NCBI RefSeq assembly: GCF_027596085.1
Contig: NC_072460.1
Span: 4,101,512-4,165,511 of the forward strand
DNA length: 64,000 bases
Direction: 5' to 3'
From: Anoplopoma fimbria
Taxonomy: Eukaryota; Chordata; Actinopteri; Perciformes; Anoplopomatidae
A model generated the notes under the pieces. The model made no database searches. It was not told the origin of the DNA and worked only from the letters and a program-made list of their open reading frames with translations. Of the stretch, positions 11,703-25,827 are shown piece after piece. Numbering within the stretch: position 1 is the stretch's first letter; every line of letters begins with the position of its first letter. A program made the position numbers and the translations under genes.

Positions 11703-13639
11703 TTGCAGCCTAAAGACATGTAGGACAGCACAACGATTAGGTTCTTTATGGTCCAAAGCAAACGGACCAACCACAGGAGTTTCCGGTAGCATATATGTGA
11801 TTTTAGTATGACTTTAAAACCTTAAAGCTACAACTTTAATAGTCATTTGTCTTGATTTTGGCATCCCTGTTTTCCAAGCACCAGAGTGGTGGGCTGGTTG
11901 CTGCCTGCAGCTCCCCTCTGGAGTCCGGCCTACAGCTGAGTTTATTGTGAGCCTGCATGCTTTTTTCTGAATTCGAGTCCAAACCCAGTGGCACCGATGA
12001 CAAGCATTGAGATCAACTATGTAGAAATATAGTTGCAAGCATCAATTCCGGGTTGTGACCCTTTTTTCACCCTACAGAAGGACGCAGCTAAACTGCCGAA
12101 AACAGCTGCAGGCAGCAGCGAGTGTGGTCAATATCTTGAAAACATCATAAGATATCAACAAACTTTTGATATTGCGGATGCAAAACACACATGAATATTT
12201 AATTAGGCAATCTTGTTTGTTTCTTGCAGATCAGCCTTTTAGAAGAATGATCTTGGATCAAGTTTAATCATTATGTTATCATATGACGCAAACTTGAACT
12301 ATAACTGAAGTGGAATAATCTTACTCTATTAAATACTATTAAATATTTCATATACTTAATGACTTCATATTCATGGCATTTAAAGACAATGCATTATTAG
12401 GTTAACAAGGCAAGGTTTCAAATGGGACAAGTAGAATGAACCTGTCACAGTGAAGCCATAAAACCACTGGGAGGAGACTGGAGTTCACCTTTGGTCCACA
12501 GTTATAAACACATAATGGCATGCAAACACAGGAACTCATACTCTCTCTAACTGTTACCACCACACACACACACACACTATGTACACACACATTAACACCT
12601 GAGAGAAATGCTTGTTTCCTCATCCCATTAACTTTCACAAACACACACCTGAATAACTTCACTATACGGCAGAATATGGACTTTGTGCGGAGCCTTGTGC
12701 AAATGAATCAACACACATTACAATTCTGAACACAGTCTTACGCTGCTCTCGTTAACGCAACATCGTTAACCCCAACCCTCCAGCCACGATCTCTGACTGT
12801 ACGCGTTCATCTCAGGCATGAGGACTCGAAGGCTTGTTGCATTATTGTAACGCAGCTATAGATATTCGTGATTTGCTCTTGTTAACCTTAAAGCAATATT
12901 TCAGCGCGTTGCAGCGCCGTGGTGTGGATTTTGTCAGGCACACGCCCACGGGGGTCCATAAATAATCAGCTGCATATGTTAGCTGTCCTGGTTGAGAGTG
13001 GTGATGTATTGGAACTCGCCTTCGTTTTGCTTTTCTTTCGGTGTGGAAAGTCATAATTCAAGTGGGTACAGAAGGAAAAAAAAAAGTACTCGCAGCTAAA
13101 TTATATGGTTTTGGTTGGCGTTATTGTTGCTTCTTGCCCTTTTGAAAAATGATATAATAACTCTGTTATTATAATAATAAAAAACAAATGACGGACGAGA
13201 AAGAAACAAAAAAATAAGAACAGTAAAACTATAATTGGATAATATATAAAAAAGAAAAGATATATAACATGAAATAAGTGAATTCAATAAACGAGTAAAA
13301 TATTCAGTAATAGGGTTCAATAAAAAGCAGAATGAGGACCAACACACTCAAACAAGAAGGGCTTCTAAAAGTTGTTTGCAAAATACATTCTAGCTGTTTT
13401 AAAGTATGGATGAAGAGGCTGAGTGAAGGGAAACACACTCCTTGACCCCACTAACGCTGACCGGTCGGTGCAGCTCATGCCAAGCGCGCGCTGGAGAATG
13501 AAAATACTGTTGCACTGTGAAATATCAGTGTCACTCATATCATCCAGCCACAGCCGGAGACCTGCTGCTGCTGAATAAATATTCAGTCGGACTGTGTTAC
13601 AGCTGGAGTCCTCCTGATACTGCTGTTAAACGGTTTTCG
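11703..13639. other. No gene seen; AT-rich, possible regulatory DNA near 12.9 kb
   Basis: AT-rich with short CA words at 12558-12590. The section 12880-12985 has balanced composition with CpGs (GCGCGTTGCAGCGCC) and an AATAATCAGCTGCATAT word containing an E-box (CAGCTG). An A-rich section at 13070-13350 yields only low-complexity frames. Confidence 0.35.
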
Positions 13640-13875
13640 CTTCAGGCATGTGGAGGGGACACCCTTGGGCCTGGGGGTCAGAGAGGGCGTGAGAGCACAG
13701 CAGACAGGCCTGGCTGGGAGAGAGAGAGAGAGAGGGAGGGACAGAGACGGAAGGGATCGCGTCTCTGCGCTCCGAGGCAGCAATCCAACACTGTAAACAT
13801 GTCGTCTCCCCTTAACCTGGGAGACACGAGCCCTCAGAGGACGCTGAGAGGAGATTTTCAGAAGAGTTCATGAGG
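13640..13875 (+). promoter_or_regulatory. Small GC-rich island with a short ATG frame
   Basis: GC-rich section with CpGs (GGATCGCGTCTCTGCGCTCC) and a GA run at about 13720-13735. An ATG at about 13799 in a fair context (A at -3) opens 24 codons ending in TGA near 13873. It could be a 5' exon or a short upstream-type frame, but no strong donor site follows and no domain is visible. Weak candidate only. Confidence 0.2.
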
Positions 13876-15545
13876 TTACTAACAGCGGAGTCCATCTCGA
13901 CAAGTCGTTTAGGGCTTGGTCATAAACGCCCAAGATCCCCCCCCTCGCTCGCTTAAAAGTCCAGAAACACTGCTACTTCCTGGAAAATGTTGCATCTTGA
14001 GTGGCAACATCATGCTGCACTAGTCCAACCTATGAAGTCCTCACAAATCACGGGACCGCCCTGTGGCTAAGGGCTTAACTTTAGACCTCGTGTCATCGCT
14101 ACTGACATTAGCGAAGGCATCACATGTCAAAATAATAACAGTTTTAAAAAGTAAAAGAAAAAAAGTCAACAATCATACCTATCTGGTTGATGATCAAACT
14201 GCTTTTCTCTCTTGAATTAATCACCAAATAATGTGTTAGCTGTTTAGCATCGCATCCTGTCACACTGCTTGAACATGAAACACATTAAGGGAGCAATGAT
14301 ACTATCCCATGAGCCCTCTGAGTTACAATATGTAGCCACTTGTCATAAACAACTTTTTGCATGTCATAACGTCTTATTAACCTGAATTATGAGGGAAGAA
14401 ACTCAGTTTGACTGCTTTTTTAATTCACTGAATTGTCAAAACATTCTTGAAAGAAGGCGATTTCCAGCAAACATAATACATTATCTGAACCGTCTGAATT
14501 GACATCATTTTTATAAAGTGACTGAATGTGACTGCAGCGTGAGCCTCTGGGTTAAAAAACCACATAATGAGCAGCCTTTTATGGAGTACAACTCATCCAC
14601 TGAGTCATTATCCTAACTGTACAAAAGCCAATGATATGACTCATCACTTTGTACAAGCAGCAAACTGTCAGCAGATTTTAATTAAGCAAAGATGTGTCTT
14701 AGTAAGCTGTTGCAAAAGAAGCAGAATTATCATTTGCTGAGCTTCAACGTTGACGACAACTTTCCTGGCTGGAACGTTCCAGTGAGGCGCTGTGAAAACG
14801 CCAAGGAGCAGCCCATAAAGTACTGTTGAGTTATCAAGGTGGCTAGTTATCATAGCTGACCTTCCAAGTCCAAATTAGAGCCATAAAGCACAGATAATGG
14901 AGGACAGCAAGTTAGCTGGCCTGCTGCATTTCCTTGACCATGAATGCTCTGTTCATGTTTCATATAAAAACAAAACATCTGCCCTGTAGCAAGTTGGGGA
15001 TAACTTACGCTCAGAAACCAAAAAGTTCTCAGGTTAGACATATCCAATGCTTGCTCCAAAGACTTATATGTCCTTGGAGCGGCTCTGTCTATGTACAACT
15101 AAATCCATCATTAGCTTCATTCACCAGGACTTCTTGGCACAGAATGACAGGCCATATTGCATTTATTTAGCAAAAATAATATCCGTTGCTGATGCCAGAG
15201 TTAAGAGAAGTGATAGCTTCCATCAAAACCCAAATTTCAAGTCGTTTGGAGCGTTTTCAGTCAACTAATGATACACTTTTCCTTTCTGGAACCTGGCAAT
15301 GGCCAACTGTTTTCTCACATTCTCCGTTTGTTTATGAAAGCATAAGCTTTTTTAACATTTCTATATCACGGCACTAGAAAACTGTTAACACATTCAATGC
15401 CACTTTTTTTTTCCTGTTTCTACCTAAATACAGTCCTGTCAGATAGCCAGGCCAGTTTTTTTATCTTGAAGGAAAAAAAAAAAAAAAAAGACAGAGTAGA
15501 GGGAAATGCAGGAATGATATGCAGTCTGCAGCAGCTTCTCTCACG
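13876..15545. other. No gene seen; poly-A run near 15.48 kb
   Basis: AT-rich unique sequence. A poly-A run of about 19 bases lies at 15472-15490, which may mark the end of an unrecognised retroposed sequence. Frames on both strands at 14850-15380 overlap and carry no recognisable domain. Confidence 0.45.
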
Positions 15546-15645
15546 TAGGGATGTCAGGATAACAGAAACGTACTAGTCCACACCAATACCAGTGAAATTC
15601 CACCATTCTCGTTACCCTTTTTGACACCATGGTAATAAACAAAAA
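15546..15645 (+). mobile_element. Probable hAT-type fragment
   Basis: Starts TAGGGATGTCAGGATAAC and continues with CCAATACCAGTGAAATTCC and TTCTCGTTACC, which resembles a teleost repeat beginning TAGGGATGTCACGATACC. I found no matching right end (expected CATCCCTA), so it is a fragment or badly degraded. Confidence 0.45.
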
Positions 15646-16924
15646 CAAAACAATAAATCAACACACACTCATTTATCACCATTGGCATACTGACATTACC
15701 TAATTTATTATTAATGCCAGATGTTCCGCCTCAAGTTTCTCGCTAAAATGTTACCTTTGAAAACATCATAAAGTTATTATTTAACTTTTATTCAATTTTT
15801 TACTGAATCGAGCTTGAAAAGCATCATAATGTAACCGGATGCAACCTTCAGACCTTTAGATGTTTGCACCGTTATGTAGCCAAGCAGGACTGTTCTGCCC
15901 ACCAGCTGCTAATGACTAACGTTAACCAGCTCTCCTCCTGCTAAGCTCAACACAGATTTGTGCTTCACAATTTCGCAATACCAGGGAAATGTTCTATTGT
16001 CCCAGGTCAATTTTAGTTTTAAGCCCTGATCCCAGGTTTAATGTTTAAATATGCAAATAAATCATCATGTATGCTAACTTTTGGTGAATTAAGGAGACAT
16101 CTACAGAAAATTGACAAATTGTTGTAAAATAAAAATCTAAATGTTTATTTTTTTACATTTTTCTTTCCGCTCGTCTGTAGGAAGAATATAGATATTATGG
16201 AAGAAAATTGACCCAAAACTCTCTAAATTGACCAGTGCATATAAAACAATGTTTTTGCCTGGGCTGTCTTGCTTTAACTCAAAAATTTGCAGCACACCAA
16301 AACCAGCAACATCTGTCCAGAAAGATCCCTCCTTACACGTGAGAGAAACACAAGCGCCATGTGATGCATACTAATCATGTCTGTGTTTCTGTGTGTGAAA
16401 GAGAGTGGAGCTCCAAAGATTGTGAAAACAAGTTCCATTTACGGTGATAAAATCTGTTAATCTGGCTGTGCGGGCCCCTCACCATATATCAGCCCCATTC
16501 ATTTCCCTAAAGGACCTCTGGAGTGGGGTAACGCTCTCAGCTCTACATCTCACTCACACTGTCAGAGAGACCCAGATGTTTGAACTGCTCATTGCATTGG
16601 AGCGGTAATCCCCTCTGCCGTGACATTGCGGCTGACGCAGTCTTTCGCCAGCAGGCACAAATTTCACGTAAACAAGACGTCAGCAGACATTAATGTAAAG
16701 GCATTATCAAGGCACAAATGTCAAACATCCGGCTGCACCGAAAGCAATAGTGTTGACGTCCAACTGCGCTGCAGACTGAGAGGTAACTTGTTTTGTGTTT
16801 GGAAAAAATGCACAGAAGACGTTGACAGAAATGATTTAACAGAGCACATGTGCACAAGTGTGAGCTTCCACGCGGAGAGGGTAACCTAAGGCACAGGCTT
16901 GAATTGAAACGTGTGTCTTTGCAT
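15646..16924. other. No gene seen
   Basis: AT-rich unique sequence. The 16620-16889 frame has no recognisable domain and overlaps a minus-strand frame of similar length. Confidence 0.45.
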
Positions 16925-16948
16925 GTGTGTGTGTGTGTGTGTGTGTGT
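16925..16948. repeat. Short (TG)n microsatellite
   Basis: About 12 TG units. Confidence 0.95.
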
Positions 16949-19214
16949 ACAGATCCCATGCTCTGGCCCTGCAGCCTTGTTTTTCCAGCCTGCAAAATGT
17001 GGAAAAAATGCGCTTTCAGTCCAAGCATGCAGCAAAGTGCCAGAAAACACTGAACCGGGACAAACACATAAAAATCCATGGCTCCATTAGCCATGTTCAA
17101 GCTTAGCCTGGCCCGGCTCGGTTAGGTTCCCTTTTGGCGGGATGAAATAGATTTCAGAACAGCTGCACATAATTCCAAATCCATTCTTTGGACTTCGGCA
17201 AAGACAGATCTGTAGATGTACGAGGGTGACATCGCTGATTAAACCGGATCTGACTCGTAATAAAAGGCCCTATTGTCTGCATCTTAATCTCTAAACAGCT
17301 ATAGTGGCTCCTCTTCATAATAGCTGTACAATAACGACAATGTATATTTGGCACAAGACTGTCAACGACTAGTTGAAACGGTGATTTCAATCTTGATTTT
17401 GGTGCATGTGCGCTCACACAGCTGTGACAGTTTACAGTGTAACAGTGTGAAGAGTGGATATAATCATAGGGGATGGAATGCGACCTCTCACCCTTAGCCA
17501 TGGCCCTCTGCAGCCGCTGCAGCCGCCTTATCTGATTGGTCTGTCTAGCGCGGTAATCATTTCCAGATTCCGAAGCGAGCCGCCAAAAACTGGAGGGACA
17601 GGGGGGAGAAGAAAGCTGCTTGAAAGCACGAGTGCTGCAAAATCCGGCAAGCTGTGTTGTGTAGAAAATCTCATCTAATGATCTTGAAGATAACGCGACT
17701 CAATGTTCGTGGCATTTTCACAACAATAAAGTCCTTCCAATCCATAATGCACAGGGTGGAATTTTGAAACAGTGAAGCATTATGAATTTTCTACCTCTGG
17801 CTGGCTTCTTCTTCATAGCAAAGGCACCCATGAGGCTCATGGGTATCTTAGTATTTAGAGCCATCTGCCACCTAGGGGCTTTCATAGTCTCAAAGAGAAT
17901 GTGGGCCTCCCCTCAGACAGGGAATATAATATTGGTATATATATATATATAATATATATATTTAACCAAATCACACACATTTAGGCTATTCTTTGTAATC
18001 CTCTTTTGATAACTTATGTGATAAATAAACTTATATGTTTTCACTTCCTGAGCCCCCCCTTGAAACTGTTTAAAGGCTTTTTTGGGAGAGAGATGTCTGT
18101 CACTCAGGGGATAATTCTTTTTTTTTTGTATACATCAACTTCCCAGTACAAACACTTGAATAGCCAATCATTAGGTCATTAAAGTTATATTATATTAGCC
18201 AAACCGACATAGTTTCCTTTTTCCGTTCATGTCAATGAGTCCGAGAACCAGGCTGGACCGAGGGCTGGGAGTCAAATGCGTCACCGAGCAACTGTCATAG
18301 GAATGAACAGGGCCCCGCCTCTCACGCTGTATCCAGTATTCTTTATACATCCTGCACAAAACTGATGGGAAATGCACTACGTAATAATTAGGACTGATGG
18401 CCTTAACATTAAACCTTTAGTATCATTACATCATCCGGGGGGATTTTGTGTTCTGAGGATGTAGTTAAAACAACATTTCAAATACTAAAAAAAATATTTT
18501 GGAACTTTGGAACTTCACAACTGAATACATTTTCCTTTCCAAGAAAAAGCGAGCGAGTTTTATGCAAAATGTGTTTTTATCTCCAAGCTCTGATAGCATG
18601 ACATAGAGGCTACCATTGTTTTTTCTTTGTTCATAGTAATCATAACAAGGTAGCACAGCTGATTTGATCACTGTATATCAAAACAACCTGTAGCAAGCCA
18701 AAAGGAAGCCAAATACATGGGAAATTATCCTTCTTTTGTTAACAAGAAAACAAATGTTCTATCTGGAATAACAATCCATGTGTTTCTGTCAGTGTTATTA
18801 GGGTTGAACTTGTTCTAACACTGAAAAGGAATGTATACAAGTCTTTAATTTGTGATAAGAGGGAGTTTATTTTGCCTGTTTTTCTTATGTAACATAAAAC
18901 TCCACTTTTACAACACCGGTGTATGGAGTTCTGATGATGAACTGAAGCTTTCAACTGTATTCATGCAGTATGTTACAGCCCAAGAAGCCACTAAGTCACT
19001 CTTAAACAGCACCACGAGCAGCAATCCCTCACTCTCTCTGTCTCGCCAGCTCTCCCACATGCCCACAAACACTAACTCCCTCCACTGCGTATTTCTCTCC
19101 ATGCTATTTTTTATTCCCGTTTCTGAGCATCAGCATGCAGAGGAAAAACCCATCTGTAATCCCCTGCTGCTCAGCTCTGGAACTGCCTGACTGCCCCATG
19201 GTAGTTATAGGTCA
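16949..19214. other. No gene seen; possible regulatory DNA near 17.5 kb; AT run at 17.94 kb
   Basis: The section 17490-17700 has CpGs and the words CTTATCTGATTGG (a GATA-type and a CCAAT-type core together) and GGTAATCATTTCCAGATT, so it could be regulatory. An AT dinucleotide tract occupies about 17936-17962. At 18300-18360 the phrase CTGTATCCAGTATTCTTTATAC resembles a fish repeat, ends not definable. Confidence 0.35.
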
Positions 19215-19222
19215 TACACACA

Positions 19223-19293
<71 letters not shown>

Positions 19294-19310
19294 CACACAC
19301 ACACACAAAC
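19215..19310. repeat. (CA)n microsatellite with two interruptions
   Basis: A CA array interrupted by AA near its left end and by a single missing C near 19292. Confidence 0.97.
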
Positions 19311-19407
19311 AGGCATTTTCAGAAACGTATAAATGCACACACATCCACAAGCACAAATGCACATACATCTACACACATGACAATATGCTTTCTGTAGGTC
19401 ATGGTTG

Positions 19408-19429
19408 CTCTCTCTCTCTCTCTCTCTCA

Positions 19430-19461
<32 letters not shown>

Positions 19462-19462
19462 A
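19408..19462. repeat. Compound (TC)n-(CA)n microsatellite
   Basis: About 10 TC units pass directly into about 14 CA units. Confidence 0.95.
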
Positions 19463-20430
19463 CTATGTGACAGAGAAATGCCAGTCTTTATCGCGCCCTG
19501 CAGTTTAACCCTTTCTAATCCCTTCAGAGTGGCCGAGCTTTATGGTCAATTCACACTCTTTCATGCTTTTTATTCTCTCTCTCTGTAGCCTCAAGAGTAA
19601 TCCCCCACAGCAGCTGTGGCAAAACATCAGACGTGTGGGATAGACACATCATACACAGTGGCAGTGACATGGATGCAACAAACATGCACAAGAAGAGCAC
19701 ACTGACACACAACACAGTCACAAAATACTAAGAGGCTAATGTCAAATGACCAAGTTTTGCCCCGTACACGTACGTACAGAACTTTAAATCAGTCGAAGCT
19801 GACTTTTGGTTTCACTCGGGACATGTACTCAGGTCTTCTGGGTGAAAGTAGCGTGTCTTTCCCCAGACTTCCTGCTTTGCTCCGCAGTAACTATGGCCAC
19901 GTACAGTGTCATTGTCTGCAGAGTAGGGCCACTGACCAAGCTGCCGTACTTGGCTGGATTTGTGCATCAAAATGTCAAATTTGGTTGAATTTTTGTTGGA
20001 CTAAATGATTGATCCATTATTAGGAAACATCTAAAATAAAAGAAAAATAACAAATTGTTGCGGGAATAGCTGATTGGTTAATTGGTTTCATATAAACGAG
20101 ACAAGAACCTCATGCAGACTTGAGTAAACCCTCTACATCTATAAGAAAATGTACTTCTCTATACGAGGGCTCAACCATTTCTGAAGTCATTGTATCATGT
20201 CAGACACACACACAGGCTCAGGTATGCATGAACTGAGTTTATAATAGAGCTCCACAGAAGAAGAAACATGGAGTTGAATTCCTCCAGGAGCTCACAGGGA
20301 AGCCAGTCAACTACATCAGCACACAGTGGGAAAATGAAATGTTGTGTTCAACAGCCACATAAACTGTTCAGTTTCCTCGGTTTCACAAGAGGAAAGAATT
20401 TGAAGCAGTGCGTGGAGAGGCGAGGCATGA
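19463..20430. other. No gene seen
   Basis: Unique-looking sequence. The 89- and 60-codon frames at 19739-20008 are in different frames of the same strand and show no domain. Confidence 0.45.
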
Positions 20431-20467
20431 AACACACACACACACGCGCACACACACACACACACAC
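20431..20467. repeat. (CA)n microsatellite with a CGCG interruption
   Basis: Imperfect CA array followed by CA-rich sequence (about 20480-20600). Confidence 0.93.
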
Positions 20468-20611
20468 GCTCAAAAACAAACCCCATAGCTACACACAAAA
20501 AAACACCCTGACTCAAACACACACATAATATTTCACACAAACAATTTCACAAAACCACACACATAAACACTCAAACCCCCCTTCCCCACCGCATACACAC
20601 AGACCCGAGCG

Positions 20612-21204
<593 letters not shown>

Positions 21205-21505
21205 TGGGAATGTTAACATGCGGATGTTTAGCAGGTATAATGTTTACCATGTTCTCCAGCTTGGTGCAGCATGTCAGCATGCTAACATTTGCTGGTAAGC
21301 GTTAAACATAAAGTACAGCTGAAACTGATGGGGATTGGGTTTTTTTAGGGTTTGCAAGGTATTTAGTTAATAAGCAATGGAGAAGGCGATTGCCAAAGTC
21401 AATAGGATTCATCATTGGGGGACCATGAATGTCTGAACAAAATTGGACTGATCAACCAACATTTCCATCCGTAGCGCTAAGCTCCGAGCGTGGCTAAAAA
21501 GCGAC
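21205..21505 (+). mobile_element. Teleost dispersed repeat (GCTAACATTTGCT family)
   Basis: Contains the ordered phrases CATGCTAACATTTGCT, AAAGTACAGCTGAAACTGATGG, GCAAGGTATTT, GGGGACCATGAATGTCTG and finally GCGTGGCTAAAA, which together match a very common acanthomorph non-coding repeat as I remember it. A second short fragment of what looks like the same family lies at 51690-51760. There is no open frame; class and official name are uncertain. Confidence 0.7.
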
Positions 21506-23024
21506 CGGTAAACCCAAAAGCAGACAGCAAGACATGTCTGAATGATGACACTCATGACAAAGACTAATCTGAGATAATGCTACATTATCTTGAGCGCAGC
21601 TAAAGTTTGCCGAAAAAAATGAAAAAGTGAACCACATACACAAGATACCTATTGCTTGGGTTTACAAGTCAGATGTGAGTAATTGCAGCTTGCATAGTTC
21701 TGCGTGCAACCTGGACAACTCCATAGGATAGTAATGAATGTGTGTGGACTTACATACTGTAGAAAATAATGGGCTTTTTCTTTTTTTGATACCAACATAT
21801 ATCACAGGGTGTGTTGGCCTTAATTGCACAAAATCAGACAATTGTAAGCTGCACCAGGAACTCTGGTCTGTATGAATGGAATAGTGGGGGAAAAAAAACA
21901 AACAGCTGTTTCATGATGAAAAACTTGAAAAGACCTTAAATAACTGCAACTTTTAATATCAACTATGGGGTTGAATTTAAATAAGCAGATTTCTCTTTTT
22001 GTCAAAGACTTGTGAATATCCTGAAGGACGAGGAGAAAGCGAAGCAGAGAGAATAAAGAGACAAGGAGAGGATAACACAAAATAATAGCACACAATACCT
22101 AAGCTGTGGAGAAAGAGAGAGAAATAGAGATAGGCATAAAAACGGGAAAATAATAGACAGCCCCATTAGGCAGAGGTTATTGAGTAAATTTATCTCACCA
22201 GACAAAAGCTCCTCCTGTGGCTGTGTCACTGCTGCCTCCACAAAACTCAACACTTTCTCTCCAATTTCGGTCCATTTGCAACCCCCCGCGTCTGTTAAAA
22301 GCTAAATTGCCCGTCTGCATTGCCTTAAAATGGTTTCCCATGCATCATCAGTCTATGAAGGTAGCGATACGCGGGGCAATTTGGACAGCTGAGGAGATGC
22401 CTGAGCGCTGCCGCTTTCAAGCAGGAAACCTCAAGGTGTCTTAAATGGATTTCAACATGTTTTTGACCCTGTGGTTCTCTTTGTTGTGGTGAAGTGGAAG
22501 CATTTACTATCAACGCTACACCGTTTCTGTGTCTTATCAGCCACATCCTTCTTCGAGATGGAACGCGGGGGGATGGAAAGCTGGCATACGAAGACGAAGG
22601 AAGAGGGGAAACGGGGCTAGATTGGCAGAACCTCGCTCTATAGGAGGCTTAAACTGAGCGGAGGAAGTTCATTTCTCAACTCCAGCAGGACTTACATGCA
22701 TCACGGCGAAGCAAAAGCGGTTACCTTCAAGCAGGAGTCGGGCACCTGTACGCTGTGCTTCTACTCACTCCTGTAGTTTAGAGTAAGACTAATGTCCACT
22801 CGAGATGTTGGGCCTCTCTGCACCAGAAGCCCCGTTGTGCTGTTTGGTGCAAAGCAGTCAAACAGAATATTGAAGCGCTTGCGTAGACTGTGTAAGGATA
22901 CAAAAAAAAAAAAAAAAAAAAACACCTGCTGAGGTGTCCTTGAGCAAAACGCTGAACCCGGAAGCTACGCTGATGAGAGTCAAGAGACACACGAGAGGAC
23001 GCATCATTCTCTGATCCCATTTCT

Positions 23025-23026
<2 letters not shown>
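21506..23026. other. No gene seen; possible regulatory DNA at 22.2-22.45 kb; poly-A at 22.90 kb
   Basis: The section 22200-22440 is balanced in composition, has no obvious repeat and contains CATGCATCATCAGTC and GATACGCGGGGCAATTTGG, so it is a candidate conserved element. A 21-base poly-A run lies at about 22902-22922. Confidence 0.3.

Positions 23027-23092
<66 letters not shown>
23027..23092. repeat. (CA)n microsatellite, left arm of a facing pair
   Basis: About 33 CA units, facing the GT array at 23170-23243 across 77 bases. Confidence 0.97.
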
Positions 23093-23096
<4 letters not shown>

Positions 23097-23167
23097 AAAC
23101 CTTACAGCCACTCCTCCTCACACACGCAGGTTTGTGTTTGACTAAGCACTCAATAAAATTAGATAAG

Positions 23168-23169
<2 letters not shown>

Positions 23170-23243
<74 letters not shown>
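23170..23243. repeat. (TG)n microsatellite, right arm of a facing pair
   Basis: About 37 TG units, inverted relative to the CA array at 23027-23092. Confidence 0.98.
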
Positions 23244-23244
<1 letters not shown>

Positions 23245-23517
23245 TGATCGGGGGAAGTGTCATTGTATTCACTGACTCAGCATTTCTTCGCCAACTGTCT
23301 ATCCCTGTCATTTCACCGCAGTTTCCTGCCTCACAGGAGGGCCGAGCGGAACCTGCCAGGATCCCTCTCAAAAATGTATAAAAGACAAGATCGATGGCAC
23401 TCTCTGTTTACCTTATGTTTTCCCACAGCTGGCAAATTGTTTCTGTTGGCAGAATGATGAAACACTAATCTTACAAATGCTGCTTTTTTTTGTTTTTTTG
23501 GTATTGTCTGTCTTTTT

Positions 23518-23556
23518 TTTTTTTTATATCGACTGGACTTTTTTATATCGACTGGG
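23518..23556. repeat. 19-bp direct duplication
   Basis: The phrase TTTTTTATATCGACTGG occurs twice head to tail, separated by AC. It is a recent-looking small duplication at a poly-T run. Confidence 0.85.
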
Positions 23557-25630
23557 GAATGACCAAACAGTTGAGTATGCCCTTGCTTGGCATTGCAGTG
23601 AAAGTGAAGTTACACTTTTGTACTGCAATTATAAAAAAGTACATCCACCTTTAGGCTCTGAGGAAGTTCCCATGGTCACTGTACTCTAGCTTGGTGCTCT
23701 TACATATTCCACACATGATCTTTTCTATGTGTGTCTGCTCACTGATATGTCTTTATTGTTTCTACAAACTAATGCGAGTCAAACAATTCCATTGTAGTTC
23801 CAAAAGTCAGATTACGTCTCATATTGTCCACACTTGCAATGTGGTCGTTGAGAAGGCCTTACAGTGCTCTAGTCAAAGACACCGATACCATTTCAAGGGA
23901 ACTCTAGGAGATAAACAGCATTAGTCTAACTGTTAATACTAACTGATACTGACTTCATAAGGGTCCAGGCCAATCATCTAAGTGCGTTTCATCAAGTGAG
24001 TCACCCAAGTCACTCTGTCACCTTTCGCCTCTTCCTTCCCAACCTAGCTTTCGCTCCTCGTTCCTTAACAATCTTAATCACTTCCAGAAAGACCAGAATT
24101 TGATTTGCACAACCTCAACCTCAGTCCCTTTGTTTTTATCCATCCCCCCCCACCTCCCCGAGTCTTCTCATCAGAGTCACACTGTCAGGAACACCGTCGC
24201 TCTCCTCTCGTCTCTCTCTGCCTCGCTGCTTCAAGCCCCCTCCTCATTTTCTTCCATTTCTCACCGTTTAAAAACCTCGCCTCGGTTGTTTACTGCATGA
24301 CTTTACTCTCTTGACTCTGTTGCTTTCTCTTTTGTTTATTTCTCTCCCTTTCTGCGCATCTCTCTCTCAATAGAGGTCAGATCGAATGCATCACTAGCTA
24401 GTTTCCCTGGTATTTCAAGAGTTTGTTAAGATTCGATTACGAGGGGGGTTGAAAATATCACCAAATGCATTTAGTCGTCTTCAGACAGAAAGAGGTATGG
24501 CTAACACCTTGCCTGTTTTTGAGAGATCCTTTGTTGTCTTTTGGATATTTTCTGATCTTCAGTTCTTTAGCTTTTCTTATTCTATTGATTTTAACTTAAA
24601 TTTATTTTTAAATTGTTTTCCCCCTAAAAGTTGGATAGAAATATTTGCTTTCCCTTTGACCTTCTCACTCCTTCAATATTCCATTTTTTTCAGATTCTTT
24701 CATCCTATCTTTCTCTTCTGATCCTAACCAGCAAGTCCAGACAGCAGAGCATACTGCACATTATTTCTTTCACAGGCCTCAGTTATCTCTCCTCTCTTCA
24801 CTCTGGTGCTCAACCCCCCCTATTATTCCTTCCTTTTTCAGGTGTCTAGGGTCAAGTAAGACCATATTATAGTTGCTCATCTTCAACAGGGGTGCAACGC
24901 CAAAGTGTTTCCCATCCCTACCACCTGCTAGATTCTCTTTTTTTCCCCCGCTTCACAACCACAATTGAGCAAATGCTCCACATGGAGGAAGCTGGACTCG
25001 TCGGATGTTCTGATCTTTGGCTTCTCTTGTTCCTTTGGTGTTCATTTGGTGCAAAGCAACAGACATCAGCGAGGTTGTTAAAGAGAAGCCTGCAGTGTGC
25101 CGTTTGTGTAAATTCAGATAGTTTCCTCTCCGAGACTGCGAATGAGCACACTTAAACAGAGGCTTCACCTCAAAGTGCTCTACATGGGTTTGCCTGGGGG
25201 AGAAATCCAGACGAACAAGAAAATGCGAACATATTCCTCTTAAAAAAAAACAATGTAGTTTTTGAAAATACATTTTTTTTGTGGGGGGCTCAAATCATGA
25301 TTGAACCGTTCTTGGTGCTGCAGGGCAACATTTGAGAGTTGTTAGCAGAAAATAACAGCTGGCATTGTTCCTCAAATTAAACATAGAGTGTATGATGCCT
25401 GGTGGTGCTCTGGCCTTATCACTCCTTCTGTCCAACTTTTGCAATTCCCATCCTGCCCCCCCCCAATGGCCTGGCAAAAACTCTAACCACCAGCACTAGA
25501 GATAACAGAAGACAGATCTGCATCCGAAAGCCATGAACGGAAAAAACAAAAACGCAGCTCTCCAACTCTGACCTTGGTACAGCACTAAATATATACAAGG
25601 AAAGAAGAAGGAGGGTAAAGGGAGGATGTC

Positions 25631-25633
<3 letters not shown>
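23557..25633. other. No gene seen; pyrimidine-rich at 24.0-24.9 kb
   Basis: The plus strand is CT- and T-rich from about 24010 to 24850, which explains the Ser/Leu/Phe-rich overlapping frames there. No domain is visible. Short poly-A and poly-G/C runs occur at 25242, 25276 and 25456. Confidence 0.45.

Positions 25634-25663
<30 letters not shown>
25634..25663. repeat. (TG)n microsatellite, left arm of a facing pair
   Basis: About 15 TG units facing the CA array at 25759-25823 across 95 bases. Confidence 0.96.
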
Positions 25664-25665
<2 letters not shown>

Positions 25666-25756
25666 GCACGTCTTCGAAATACGGGGACGTGCTGATCGGA
25701 CTAATGTTGCAGAAGCACAGGAAATGCACACAAGTTCAGAAATGTGGGTTTGTTCG

Positions 25757-25758
<2 letters not shown>

Positions 25759-25823
<65 letters not shown>
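25759..25823. repeat. (CA)n microsatellite, right arm of a facing pair
   Basis: About 32 CA units, inverted relative to 25634-25663. Confidence 0.98.
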
Positions 25824-25827
<4 letters not shown>
